Source: CAZPWQ01 sp964590495
GTDB taxonomy: Bacteria; Bacteroidota; Rhodothermia; Balneolales; Balneolaceae
Assembly: GCA_964590495.1 (NCBI GenBank)
Contig: CAZPWQ010000001.1
Span: forward strand, 1-64,000
Direction: 5' to 3'
DNA length: 64,000 nucleotides
Shown here: positions 1 to 7,620 of the stretch, piece by piece
Layout of the letters: each line of letters begins with the position of its first letter
Position numbering within the stretch: position 1 is the stretch's first letter
The notes under the pieces: generated by a model
Seen by the model: only the letters and a program-made list of their open reading frames with translations
What the model was told of the DNA's origin: nothing
The model's database searches: none
Made by a program: the position numbers and the translations under genes

Positions 1-52
1 GGAAAGTGGCACTATATGGCCCGAAACGAGTGGCACCATATGACCGAAATAG
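1..52. repeat. Two tandem 24-bp units, possible end of an IS21-type element
   Basis: Bases 5-28 and 29-52 are two copies of a 24-bp unit that begins AGTGGCAC and continues with YATATGRCCGAAA; they match at about 18 of 24 positions. The amidohydrolase frame on the minus strand reads straight through them, but the repeated peptide sense (GHMVPLV / GHIVPLS) does not look like normal protein. Multiple short direct repeats with a GTGGCAC box are typical of IS21-family (istA/istB) ends, so I infer that an insertion sequence begins here and continues left of the window. No transposase is visible. Confidence 0.5.
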
Positions 53-1137
53 CCAACATGTCGAATGACACGGGGTAGTGTCCTGCGGTAGAAATCAGGA
101 ACCCCTTTAAGGCGAAATATCGGAGAGTTCCGCGCTTGTTCAATTGCGGCCTCCCCCACACCTGCTCTGAGAAATGGTTCATTGAGCAGAGTCGGATCAT
201 CGATATAACGATGGAAGGCATAGAATAGGGCGAGCGTAGGCACCATATTGGTGCCGTTTTTTACCAGCATCCTCACATGCTCCGGGCCAGGCATCGGATC
301 ATCAGCCACTGCATGAGCCAACGTAGTCACACCACCTTCCATAGTTGACTCGAGTTCATCAACAGAGGATATGTGGGCAAAGACTGGCAGACTGTGTCGC
401 TCCGCTTCGTCAACGATCACCTTGATCATGTCGACGGACATCTGGGGATGATTATCACCGAACATCCACGGACCGGAGTCGACGGTAAGCGTGATCGCGT
501 CCATCTTGTCCGCTGCCCGTTCTCGCACTGCCTTGCGGGCAGCTTCTTCGGTCCGGACGAACGAGAGGCCGATACCCAACGGGTACAAGTTGACCGGTTC
601 GTTCAGGGGAGTTGCAGCTGCAAGCGAGTCGGCGGTCTGCCGAATATGAGGCGGAAAGATGGTGTAGATTGGATGCGTGCCGTGCAACGTAAGGTGACCT
701 CCCGTTCCATAGATGTGCGGAACCTGTAGCAAATCCGCGCCGCGGCGTGAGCGAAGCTCATGAATAGCATCTGTGCCAGCGCCCGTACCTCCCATCTGAA
801 GAACCGTCGTAACCCCATAGAAGAGATACTGCCGCAGTACGTCCTCCTCCGTGCCATGAGCGTGAAGATCAATAAGTCCCGGTATCACAAATTTCCCGGA
901 TGCATCAATGACAGTGGCCCTCGCTGGCAACTCCGTATCGTCAGTGGGGGCAATCGTCTCAATAATTCCGTCGCCGATTATGATTGTAGTACCCTCACGT
1001 GGTGGTGAACCCGTACCGTCAATAAGCGTAGCATCCGTGATCACTAATTTCGCCTGTTGAGACTGAACGTACTCAGGATTTGACAGCATCAAAATCGCTG
1101 CAAATGCCAACACATGTATTCGAGTGATACCTATCAT
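1..1137 (-). CDS. Amidohydrolase-family metal-dependent hydrolase, partial (3' end outside window or cut by an IS)
   Basis: An open frame of 379 codons runs from ATG at 1137 to the window edge with no stop. Residues 1-27 look like a signal peptide (MIGITRIHVLAFAAILML, then SQQA). The mature part starts with the composite-domain sequence typical of imidazolonepropionase/prolidase-like amidohydrolases (VITDATLIDGTG, then VIPGLIDLHAHG). The HxH metal pair is in LHAHG, and further histidines appear in FAHISS and TLAHAVADD. It is therefore probably an exported, zinc-dependent hydrolase of cyclic amides or dipeptides. Usual members have 420-480 residues, so the C-terminus is missing here. The last 16 codons come from the tandem repeats at 5-52, which suggests truncation by an insertion sequence. 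Its base composition is more GC-rich than the neighbouring cassettes. It starts only 35 bases after an attC site, so it may itself be a cassette gene. Substrate unknown. Confidence 0.75.
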   Translation of the reverse strand, partial: MIGITRIHVLAFAAILMLSNPEYVQSQQAKLVITDATLIDGTGSPPREGTTIIIGDGIIETIAPTDDTELPARATVIDASGKFVIPGLIDLHAHGTEEDVLRQYLFYGVTTVLQMGGTGAGTDAIHELRSRRGADLLQVPHIYGTGGHLTLHGTHPIYTIFPPHIRQTADSLAAATPLNEPVNLYPLGIGLSFVRTEEAARKAVRERAADKMDAITLTVDSGPWMFGDNHPQMSVDMIKVIVDEAERHSLPVFAHISSVDELESTMEGGVTTLAHAVADDPMPGPEHVRMLVKNGTNMVPTLALFYAFHRYIDDPTLLNEPFLRAGVGEAAIEQARNSPIFRLKGVPDFYRRTLPRVIRHVGYFGHMVPLVSGHIVPLS

Positions 1138-1171
1138 GGCAAATTTCTTTTTGCCGCCGAAAACGAAACGA

Positions 1172-1307
1172 GCGGCATAACGGTCTTCGGTTTAACCGGC
1201 TTGGCCTTATTGACAGGTAATGTAATTAAATCTTGGGATTTCTTTTAGTCACCAAATTTTGAAGGGGTAAACAGCGGCCAAGTCCGCGTTGAAACCGTTT
1301 TTAGACC
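1172..1307 (-). other. Integron attC recombination site (site 1)
   Basis: On the minus strand this 136-base element starts with a GTCTAAA-like R'' box and ends with the R' box GTTATGCCGC. Between them lie long imperfect inverted arms: ACGGTTTCAACGCGGACTTG on one side, and on the other a complement that lacks three of its bases. Those three unpaired (extrahelical) bases in an otherwise paired stem are the structural hallmark of attC. It lies 16 bases after the VOC stop codon, as expected for the 3' end of a cassette. It is about three-quarters identical to the site at 3921-4055. Confidence 0.85.
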
Positions 1308-1323
1308 ACAGGATTCTACTGTT

Positions 1324-1734
1324 TTATTGTTTTTTTTCACCCAATGAAAACCAGTTACCTGAATCATCTTTGAAAACAGCTTCTGTTTTATAGAATTCCT
1401 CCGTTGGTGGTTTCGTAAATTCCACTCCTTTACTTTTTAGCTCTTCATATGTAGCATGAATGTCTTCACATTCTAAAACAGGACCGCCCATTACACCTTT
1501 CTGAACTAAACTTCGGATTTGTTCAACTGATTCCTTATCACCCAGCATTTGTTCGGAGATAGGTGTGAGAATAAGTTCAATTTGAGGTTGCTCTTTGGGA
1601 CCAACGGTAAGCCAGCGAAATTCTCCCATTGGTGCATCGGTTCGAACTTCAAATCCTAATTTGTTGGTATAAAAATCTAATGCCCGTTCCTGGTCAAGTA
1701 CATATACACTGGTATGTGAAATATTGGTAATCAT
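1324..1734 (-). CDS. VOC (glyoxalase/bleomycin-resistance/extradiol dioxygenase) superfamily protein
   Basis: The protein has 136 residues and one complete two-module VOC fold. The N-terminal half begins ITNISHTSVYVLDQERALDF, with the usual His near residue 7 and FYTNKLGFEVR after it. The C-terminal half carries ATYEELKSKGVEF and ends VFKDDSGNWFSLGEK. The family binds a metal and acts on, or sequesters, small molecules (glyoxalases, dioxygenases, antibiotic-binding proteins), so the exact role cannot be read here. The gene lies 48 bases after an AraC-type regulator in the same orientation and is followed by attC site 1, so the two probably travelled together as one integron cassette. VOC proteins are common cassette cargo. 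Confidence 0.85.
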   Translation of the reverse strand: MITNISHTSVYVLDQERALDFYTNKLGFEVRTDAPMGEFRWLTVGPKEQPQIELILTPISEQMLGDKESVEQIRSLVQKGVMGGPVLECEDIHATYEELKSKGVEFTKPPTEEFYKTEAVFKDDSGNWFSLGEKKQ

Positions 1735-1782
1735 AACGATTCTCTTTGGTTAATTTCAACTTAACCAATTATAGGATTAAAA

Positions 1783-2208
1783 TTATCCATTGGCTTCTTG
1801 AAAATTGCTTTTTTTAAGGTAGCACCTTGGAATAAATCTAGCCGGTTGTTGTTTAATCTTTTTTCTTCTGGTATAATATGCGTCGGCGTACATTGAGGGT
1901 GATATCCCAACTGTATTTTTGAATAAAGTTGAAAAGGATCCAACCGACGTGAACCCTGCGTCCAAACAGGCAGATGTTACAGATTTATTATTCTGCAGTG
2001 CCTCCTTCGCATATTCCAGCCTTTTTTTGATGAGGTATTGTCTGGGCGTATATCCGAAAGAGCTCTTAAAAAGCCGGATAAAATGAAACTTTGAATATTT
2101 TGCTTCTTTTGCAATCCTGTTTACATCAATACTATCTTGAAAATGTTTATCAATAAAAAATTTTGCCTCTGCTATTCTTTTATATAAATATTGTTTTGGG
2201 TAAGACAT
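1783..2208 (-). CDS. Short AraC-family DNA-binding protein
   Basis: This 141-residue protein is almost only a DNA-binding domain with two helix-turn-helix motifs. The first is in IDVNRIAKEAKYSKFHFIRL (residues about 28-48) and the second in VTSACLDAGFTSVGSFSTLF (about 77-96), followed by the family signature KNTVGISPSMY. No ligand-binding domain is present, so it may act like the small SoxS/MarA-type activators, controlled by its own level or by a partner (inference). It sits directly upstream of the VOC gene with no attC between them and probably regulates it. The tail from residue 112 on is rich in Lys and Arg. Start at ATG 2208, just after the degenerate attC at 2237-2337. Confidence 0.85.
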   Translation of the reverse strand: MSYPKQYLYKRIAEAKFFIDKHFQDSIDVNRIAKEAKYSKFHFIRLFKSSFGYTPRQYLIKKRLEYAKEALQNNKSVTSACLDAGFTSVGSFSTLFKNTVGISPSMYADAYYTRRKKIKQQPARFIPRCYLKKSNFQEANG

Positions 2209-2236
2209 GTTATTTTTTGGAAATCTAATGTTTGTA

Positions 2237-2337
2237 GCTTAACCGGTGCGGAGATTATGAATTAATAAACGACTAAAAATCCGAATCAAGCAACTCCGGA
2301 ATCAACGTCACGTCCGTGTCCCCGATGTACTTTAGGC
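2237..2337 (-). other. Degenerate attC site between kinase and AraC genes (site 4)
   Basis: On the minus strand the element starts with GCCTAAA, which contains the kinase stop codon TAA, and ends with a good R' box GTTAAGC. Partial inverted arms (CGGGGACACGGACG against a CGGTGCGGAG complement, and CCGGAG/CTCCG) lie between. Size and position fit an attC, but pairing is poor compared with sites 1 and 2. Confidence 0.4.
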
Positions 2338-2832
2338 ACTCTTATCAACTGCTTGCTCTATTTCTTTCTGACTTTCTATTATTGTTTTATTTGCGGTATC
2401 AATAACAATTCGGTCACTTGACCATTTTCTATAGTCGCGGTTAACAACATCCTTCCAAGAGGGCAACTTAAGTCCTTCAATATCAGAAATTCGTGATTCT
2501 ACTCTTCTTTTATGTTCTGCTTTATCGGAACATATAATTTCGATTTCAAAATATTTACTACCAGCGTTAATTGCTATGTTTCTCCAAGCTTCTCGAGTGA
2601 TGGGAAGAGGATTAACGGAATCAGCTACTACGGATAATCCTAATTTCAGATTATCCAATGCAATTTGATAAGCGACTTCATATCCTTGTCCTTCAGCTAC
2701 TCCGATACCATTATCTTTCAAAATCTGTTCTATTGAATCGATTCGCAAATAAACAGCACCAAGCTTGATTGAAAGAAATTTTGAAAGTATTGACTTACCC
2801 GTTGCGGGTAATCCGCCAAAAATATATAACAA
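2332..2832 (-). CDS. P-loop ATP-dependent kinase (AAA_33 / zeta-toxin-like small-molecule kinase fold)
   Basis: This 166-residue protein starts with a Walker A motif in MLYIFGGLPATGKSILSKFL (GxxxxGKS, residues about 7-14). A following RIDSIEQIL segment matches the substrate-binding stretch of small P-loop kinases. A likely LID arginine region is found in KRRVESRISDI near residue 110, and the last third reads WSSDRIVIDTANKTIIESQK. The family phosphorylates small molecules, nucleosides, antibiotics or polynucleotide ends; chloramphenicol phosphotransferase-like and gluconate kinase-like members are the nearest in size. Substrate not identifiable. It occupies its own interval between two attC sites (2866-2989 upstream, 2237-2337 downstream), so it is a single-gene cassette. 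Its stop codon lies inside the downstream attC core. Confidence 0.75.
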   Translation of the reverse strand: MLYIFGGLPATGKSILSKFLSIKLGAVYLRIDSIEQILKDNGIGVAEGQGYEVAYQIALDNLKLGLSVVADSVNPLPITREAWRNIAINAGSKYFEIEIICSDKAEHKRRVESRISDIEGLKLPSWKDVVNRDYRKWSSDRIVIDTANKTIIESQKEIEQAVDKSA

Positions 2833-2865
2833 TTTTTTTCGACTTATTAAGTTTCTGTTTCAAAT

Positions 2866-2989
2866 GCCCACAGACATTGCGCATAAGCTGCCAACTTTGA
2901 TTTAAAAACAAAATGTACTACAGAAATTGAGAAATTAAAAGTCAACAGGGTAGGGTGAGGCACGTCCGCTTATGCGCTGGTTATAGGGC
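2866..2989 (-). other. Integron attC recombination site (site 3)
   Basis: On the minus strand the element begins with GCCCTATAAC (R'' box) followed by CAGCGCATAAGCGG, and ends with GCAGCTTATGCGCAATGTCT. The arms GCGCATAAGC and GCTTATGCGC pair exactly. The R' box GTCTGTGGGC is degenerate. Position is right: 53 bases after the stop of the membrane-protein gene and just before the kinase start. Confidence 0.65.
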
Positions 2990-3042
2990 GTTTTGTCAGG
3001 TGAATAGAATTTTTTCACCTGATTAGGATTAACTAAATAAGC

Positions 3043-3774
3043 TCAATTGAATAAGAAGATCAAACTATATCCGAATTCGGTGTTTGCTATAAATAACCCG
3101 GTAATAATGGTCAAAACAACCTGCAAAGGAATCCCCCATACAACTGAAAAGTGAGGACGCCCTAATGTCCGGATATCATGGATGAGTACAATTGTAAAGA
3201 GTAGTAACAACCCTCCTAAACCATATATGGCATCGTTAATTATAATGGAATCGCTCACTTGAAAGAAGTCGAAATGACCAATGCGGACAAGAGGCTGACC
3301 CATCATGGAAAGTGTTGCTAAAAGCATCAACCGTTTGTGTGATTTGGGGCGAGATCTCAAGACAATTCCTGAACTTACAAAGATAGAAAAGGCAGCAAGT
3401 ATTACTAAATTACCCCATACTGTAGCCGAAACCTGTTCCAAATCCATGCCATTTTGTGGATAGCCTGCAGTCAAATAATAAAGAATTGCCAATCCTGAAA
3501 ACAGCACACCAGCAGCTATTACTGCTCCAAGAATACCCATTCTGCGGTGAAAGGCAATTTTTCTTGTTGCAATCAAAAAAGATTGGACAAGAAACAAAAA
3601 TACCCAGGCTGTTGTGAAAAATCCATGTAAGTGAAATCTGAGGGGCAAAGAGGGGGCATCTGTTAAAGGTCTTAGATAGAAAGTGGGGGCAAACCCCAAA
3701 AGTGTCAATACCAGAAAAAGTATTGCCATACCCTGGAAAAACCCGATCAGCTTTATTGATTTTCGCAGATTCAC
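3043..3774 (-). CDS. Multi-pass membrane protein, cassette-borne, unknown function
   Basis: The protein has 243 residues with about seven hydrophobic segments (near residues 10-30, 50-70, 80-100, 125-145, 150-165, 190-208 and 215-235). Conserved-looking features are FYLRP after the first helix, HLHGFFTTAW at the second and HRRMG in the following loop. Histidines at helix ends could bind haem or a metal, but that is speculation. Similar unnamed proteins with an LHG...W...Q...HR pattern are found in many marine bacteria; I cannot attach a function. It has its own attC 3' (2866-2989) and another beyond its 5' end (3921-4055), so it is a complete single-gene cassette with about 145 bases of leader. 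Confidence 0.7.
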   Translation of the reverse strand: MNLRKSIKLIGFFQGMAILFLVLTLLGFAPTFYLRPLTDAPSLPLRFHLHGFFTTAWVFLFLVQSFLIATRKIAFHRRMGILGAVIAAGVLFSGLAILYYLTAGYPQNGMDLEQVSATVWGNLVILAAFSIFVSSGIVLRSRPKSHKRLMLLATLSMMGQPLVRIGHFDFFQVSDSIIINDAIYGLGGLLLLFTIVLIHDIRTLGRPHFSVVWGIPLQVVLTIITGLFIANTEFGYSLIFLFN

Positions 3775-3920
3775 TTTATTTAGGAATACATTATTTGCCC
3801 ATAAAAATATGAATGAAGATTACTCATTAGTAGAATAGCACCAATTCAAGTAAATACCAACTCACATGTATGGTTATTAGCCCTTAGTAAGTGAAGGTAA
3901 TGATTACAAACTCGCAAGAA

Positions 3921-4055
3921 GCCCTATAACGGCCTGCGGTTTAACCGGCTTGGCCTTACTGGCTGATAATGTAAATAAAACTGGGAATTTCTTTAAGTCG
4001 CTATATTTTGAAGCGGCAAAAAGCGGCCAAGTCCGCGTTGAAACCGTTGTTAGGT
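3921..4055 (-). other. Integron attC recombination site (site 2), best preserved
   Basis: On the minus strand the site starts with the consensus R'' box ACCTAAC and ends with GTTATAGGGC. The left arm ACGGTTTCAACGCGGACTTG pairs with a right arm reading CGGTTTAACCGGCTTGGCC on the plus strand, leaving three unpaired bases. The middle is an AT-rich loop. Length is 135 bases, within the known attC range. It lies downstream of the 158-residue cassette gene, separated from it by 180 bases of AT-rich 3' sequence in which I see no gene. Confidence 0.9.
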
Positions 4056-4235
4056 ACAAAAAACCGTAATGTTGACATGGCTACATTTTTAATAAAATTC
4101 AGCGGATGTTTAGATTTTGGATATAATTACTTCAATCAAGAAAGAATAAAATAAAGATTACAGCCTGAAACCTTACAAAAGAGTTCAAACTATAACCTTT
4201 AAAAACCCCTTATACTAATCTAATTAATGTTGAAT

Positions 4236-4712
4236 TTATTCCTCTGGCAGAAAGCTCAGATGAGGCATAAATGTCCATTCCCGATTTTCAAAATCAGAGA
4301 GATAGGAAATCATCTTGCTTACACTCTCCTGAAATTCAGGATATTCGCTTAACATTGCTTTTGGTGAGTATTTAGCATGATACTCACCGCGGTTATTATA
4401 GTTGAAAACAAAAGCATATCGAGCATTTCCAAATTTAAATTTATAAGTATCAACTCTGATTGGATAATCGATTTCATCGAAGAATTCGAATATTTCGTCA
4501 ACACTCGCTTTGTATTCATCACTATTATAATATTCCGGTAGTACCCAGTGCTCCTGAATCTCGATATAATTTGTCGTTTCCGTAGTTTCGTCAGGCGTAT
4601 ATGACGCTTCCGGTATTCTTTCCACTATCTCGCTAGTTGCATTGAAGCGTAACCCTTCATAACTGATTGATTTAAAGATGTCTTCACCCTGTGTTCCCTC
4701 TATAGCTCGCAT
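4236..4712 (-). CDS. Hypothetical protein in integron cassette
   Basis: The protein has 158 residues, is acidic, and has no signal peptide or membrane segment. It is rich in Tyr, Phe and Glu (for example EIFEFFDEIDYPIRVDTYKF and KFGNARYAFVFNYNNRGEYH) and looks like a soluble alpha/beta protein. I recognise no family. It is the first cassette from the right end of the array, bounded by attC site 2 downstream and by a possible site at 4790-4863 upstream. Such orphan soluble proteins are typical integron cargo. The ATG at 4712 is the only good start; no clear ribosome-binding site precedes it. Confidence 0.6.
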   Translation of the reverse strand: MRAIEGTQGEDIFKSISYEGLRFNATSEIVERIPEASYTPDETTETTNYIEIQEHWVLPEYYNSDEYKASVDEIFEFFDEIDYPIRVDTYKFKFGNARYAFVFNYNNRGEYHAKYSPKAMLSEYPEFQESVSKMISYLSDFENREWTFMPHLSFLPEE

Positions 4713-4789
4713 GAATCTATTTTCGTCGTCTAATTGAGTATAGAATTAAAAATCGTTTTCATAGTGTACCTCTTTTTTTGATGTTTTGT

Positions 4790-4863
4790 ACCTAACATAT
4801 ACTTAATTTGTAAGGCCAATCTAACGCATTCCTGATAAAATGTGCAACTAATCGAGTTATAAG
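4790..4863 (-). other. Candidate attC (or attI-proximal remnant) at the right end of the array (site 5)
   Basis: The ends match core boxes: on the minus strand GCTTATAAC (R'') and GTTAGGT (R'), 74 bases in all, a common attC length. Inner arms (CGATTAGTTG against a CTTAATTTG complement) pair only in part. The rest of 4713-5071 shows no gene and no integrase fragment. Confidence 0.4.
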
Positions 4864-5071
4864 CCTCTCTGGATATTATTTGTGGATTTTATCTGTATGT
4901 CTCCAATAAAGAATTACAAATAATGTCTCCGGATAAAAATTTAGTATTACTAATAGAGTATTTATCAGCACTAAAATTAGTAGTTCTTAGTGGAATAGTT
5001 CACTCCTGTTTGTAACAAGGCTGGCAACATTAAATAAGCCATTGGGCGTCGATGGGTTATAGAAAGGAAAG

Positions 5072-5146
5072 TGGGTGCTACTGGATTCGAACCAGTGACC
5101 TCTACCGTGTCGGGGTAGCGCTCTAAACCAACTGAGCTAAGCACCC
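5072..5146 (-). tRNA. tRNA-Val (GAC), with C33
   Basis: A full cloverleaf can be drawn on the minus strand: acceptor GGGTGCT/AGCACCC, D stem GCTC/GAGC, anticodon stem CTACC/GGTAG, T stem ACTGG/CCAGT with loop TTCGAAT, discriminator A. CCA is not encoded. The anticodon loop is CCGACAC, giving anticodon GAC (Val). Position 33, almost always U, is C here. The tRNA adjoins the cassette array and could have served as an integration landmark. Confidence 0.9.
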
Positions 5147-5261
5147 AAGGCCTGCCAATATACGTATTAATGAACTTTTATCGCAACAAAATATGGATGA
5201 TAATTATCACCACTCTTAAAATTGATTTGCCGTAAATCAAAACTCAAAACTCCTCTCCTCC

Positions 5262-7013
5262 TCACGCGCTCCTCAATACAGACAGTTCCTCTTTCAGGTA
5301 GAGATTGAATTCGGTGCCTTTCTTACATTGTATTTCCATGGAAATATTCAGCTGTTTGACCAACAGGCGGATAAGAGTCATTCCCAAAGTGTCTTGCTTA
5401 TCGATATCAAAATCCGGTCCCAGCCCCTTTCCGTTATCCTTTACACGGATGTTCACTATTTTATCTTCCTGCTTTTTAAGATCGACAGACAATCTGCCTT
5501 CATCCGAATCCTTCAGAACAAATTTAAACGCATTTATAATCAGCTCGTTAAGAAGCAGTCCACACGGTATAGCACGTTTAATAGCCAGTGTTACCTCATC
5601 CGCATTAACGGTAATTCTGTTTTGAGATTCTTTTAAATCGAATGATTTTTCGAGGGAAGAGACCAGATCACGTACATATTCATCCATCCGGATATTTGCA
5701 AAAGTTTCTACCTGGTATAAACGCTCGTGAACCATAGCCATCGAATGTATGCGGGCCTTCGTACTCTCCAGGAGTTCCAAGGCAGATTCGTCCTCGGTAT
5801 TTTGTTTCTGCAGTTCGATCAGACCTGAGATCAAAGCAAGATTATTTTTAACCCTGTCATGTATTTCACTTAGCAGAAATGTTTTTTCTTCCAGCTGATG
5901 CCTGATTCGGTTTTCCGCCTCTTTTTGAAAACTAATATCCTCGGCTATACCGAATACTCCATTGATCTTCCTATCTATAAAAATCGGCAAGTACGTGATG
6001 TAAACCGGAAGCTGTTCTCCGTTTTCCTTCAGCCATCTGGTTTCAAATCTCTGCGGCTCACCATCTGCAGCCTTTTTAAGAAAAATGCTCATTCGTTTTC
6101 GTTGTTCTGAAGCGAACAACTGTGCTACATTTAAGTCTTTAGATTCTTCATCAAATCCCGTCATTTCCTTCATAGCTTCGTTACCCTGGACAATCTGTCC
6201 ATCAACTGAGACAGAAAACACGGCGTTCGGATTTCGTTCATACAGGGATTTATACCGCTGTTCACTGAATTCTATAACACGTTTCCACTTTTTGATACTC
6301 TTTAAAAAGCGAACACTGAGAATAGAGCCGATAAAAAGCAGGATTGCTCCAAGTGAAAGGGAAATCCATAAAATGACTTTAGTCAAAAAACCTGTTCCAT
6401 CACTCAGTGCTGATGCCAGCCCGTATTGCTCCTCTGTCAGCTGTCGATCCAAATTACGGGCTCTATCAATCAAATTTTGCCGGATGTTTTCCGTCAGCAG
6501 GTCACTGTTATTCGGTTTTCCTACTCTCTCAGCTAACAGCCTTAATTCCCCTATCAGGCGATCCGATTCGATCCATGCGTTTATTGCCCGGGTAAAATCG
6601 GGAAAGGAGTTGAACCGTTTAAAAGTAGAATTCATATCATCGATATCGGCGGGATTAGTGTGTGCTGAAAGCAAATTCCTTCGGACAAGATCCCGATCCG
6701 TCTCCTCTTTGAATAACTCCTCACGTACCTTTTTTAAAGCCTCAATCATTTCCAGAGAGTTAAAAAACGCATTCCGGCTGGGTTCATCCTGCATTCTGGC
6801 ATATTCCGTAAAGTGAAACACAGCTTCTTTGCGCTGCTCGGTCCAATGGGTTTGAAGTGAACTGTAGGCCCGCAATGCAGACATGGTACTGGTGGCTATG
6901 ATGATAATAATCACCATGCAAATACCCAGCACCGTAAAAAGCGACAGGATACCAACCATTTTCCGGTCGATATTCAGCCGTTTAAAGGAAGAGATATCAT
7001 CTTTATTAATCAT
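5262..7013 (-). CDS. Membrane sensor histidine kinase, PAS plus HisKA_2 (HWE-like) type
   Basis: This 583-residue kinase has a membrane helix at about residues 20-43, a periplasmic sensor region of about 165 residues and a second helix near 210-232. A PAS domain follows (residues about 245-360, SLYERNPNAVFSVSVDGQIV). Next is a HisKA_2 dimerisation domain with the phospho-acceptor in EIHDRVKNNLALISGLIELQ, then a HATPase_c domain with the N box LLNELIINAFKF and the G box DNGKGLGPDF near residues 540-550. This H-x-R-V-K-N-N pattern is typical of kinases that often signal to single-domain receivers or PhyR-like partners. No response regulator lies nearby, so it is an orphan. Signal unknown. It is divergent from, or unlinked to, its neighbours. 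Confidence 0.9.
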   Translation of the reverse strand: MINKDDISSFKRLNIDRKMVGILSLFTVLGICMVIIIIIATSTMSALRAYSSLQTHWTEQRKEAVFHFTEYARMQDEPSRNAFFNSLEMIEALKKVREELFKEETDRDLVRRNLLSAHTNPADIDDMNSTFKRFNSFPDFTRAINAWIESDRLIGELRLLAERVGKPNNSDLLTENIRQNLIDRARNLDRQLTEEQYGLASALSDGTGFLTKVILWISLSLGAILLFIGSILSVRFLKSIKKWKRVIEFSEQRYKSLYERNPNAVFSVSVDGQIVQGNEAMKEMTGFDEESKDLNVAQLFASEQRKRMSIFLKKAADGEPQRFETRWLKENGEQLPVYITYLPIFIDRKINGVFGIAEDISFQKEAENRIRHQLEEKTFLLSEIHDRVKNNLALISGLIELQKQNTEDESALELLESTKARIHSMAMVHERLYQVETFANIRMDEYVRDLVSSLEKSFDLKESQNRITVNADEVTLAIKRAIPCGLLLNELIINAFKFVLKDSDEGRLSVDLKKQEDKIVNIRVKDNGKGLGPDFDIDKQDTLGMTLIRLLVKQLNISMEIQCKKGTEFNLYLKEELSVLRSA

Positions 7014-7359
7014 TAATAGCCCCTAAATCTGTAAAATGGAATATGCCGGAAACCGCTTTACTCAACTATAATAAGATACTCCTAAACAATAAAACCATTT
7101 ATTTAAGATAATTTAACATTTGCAGGCAATCATTTATTTCTTCGAGCCTTACAGGGAACATAATTCCACTCATCCAGTATCAATGATGGGTAAACAGCCG
7201 GAAATATAGGTACGCCATTCAGGGATGGAAATTACCGGGCAAATAAAGATGGTGATGCCTGCACAAATAATTGCCTCCTCTGAATATCTGACAGAGAAAC
7301 CTGTTGTACGATCAGATGTATCTGTTTACCGGTTTATTTTGAATTTAAATCGCAGGATT
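7014..7359. other. Intergenic space upstream of the sensor kinase
   Basis: About 345 bases, AT-rich, should hold the promoter of the minus-strand kinase. I see no gene, convincing promoter or repeat. A longer plus-strand frame could start at 7225 and join the small ORF at 7360, but its first 45 residues do not look like protein. Confidence 0.3.
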
Positions 7360-7512
7360 ATGTCTGAAATTAACAAACTGATGTCTGTGGTTATTGCATA
7401 TCTGGAAAGAGGTTTAGAATATGCGATAGCTCATGTGATGACCATTGAAGGTGTTATCGCTCTTTTATTCGGCATATTTCTTTTGAGTCTCGTAGCCAGA
7501 ATCCGCAATTAG
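7360..7512 (+). CDS. Small single-pass membrane protein (50 aa), hypothetical
   Basis: From ATG 7360 the frame encodes 50 residues: an amphipathic first half (MSEINKLMSVVIAYLERGLE) and a hydrophobic second half (VIALLFGIFLLSLVARIRN) ending in basic residues. A GCAGGA stretch ends 3 bases before the start, rather close for a ribosome-binding site. It resembles many short stress- or envelope-associated membrane peptides but I recognise no family. The frame stays open upstream to 7225, and I chose the inner start because the extra part has no protein-like character. It could also be a chance frame. Confidence 0.4.
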   Translation: MSEINKLMSVVIAYLERGLEYAIAHVMTIEGVIALLFGIFLLSLVARIRN

Positions 7513-7620
7513 TTAGTTAGCGGTTATAGTGTATTGGTTATTAGTTATTGACTGCAGATATAAAAAGATCACGAATCATAACAGATAACTGATAAACCAA
7601 CAACTTAATCTACAATAGTA

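Noticed and set aside
1..52. Start of a CRISPR array
   Set aside because: Only two adjacent 24-bp units with no spacers between them and no cas genes; a transposon-end repeat explains it better.
373..1008. Plus-strand open frames over the left end
   Set aside because: They are antisense to a clear amidohydrolase frame on the minus strand and have no protein-like composition.
2941..2990. REP hairpin like those of the REPINs (CACGTCCGCTTATGCGC)
   Set aside because: The segment is explained as one arm of attC site 3, with a GTTATAGGGC core at the end; similarity to the REPIN core is short.
3043..3774. Membrane protein as a transporter subunit
   Set aside because: No transporter signature or partner gene; left as unknown membrane protein.
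6085..6816. A 243-codon plus-strand frame
   Set aside because: Antisense shadow of the sensor kinase; Ser/Arg/Leu-rich text without domain features.
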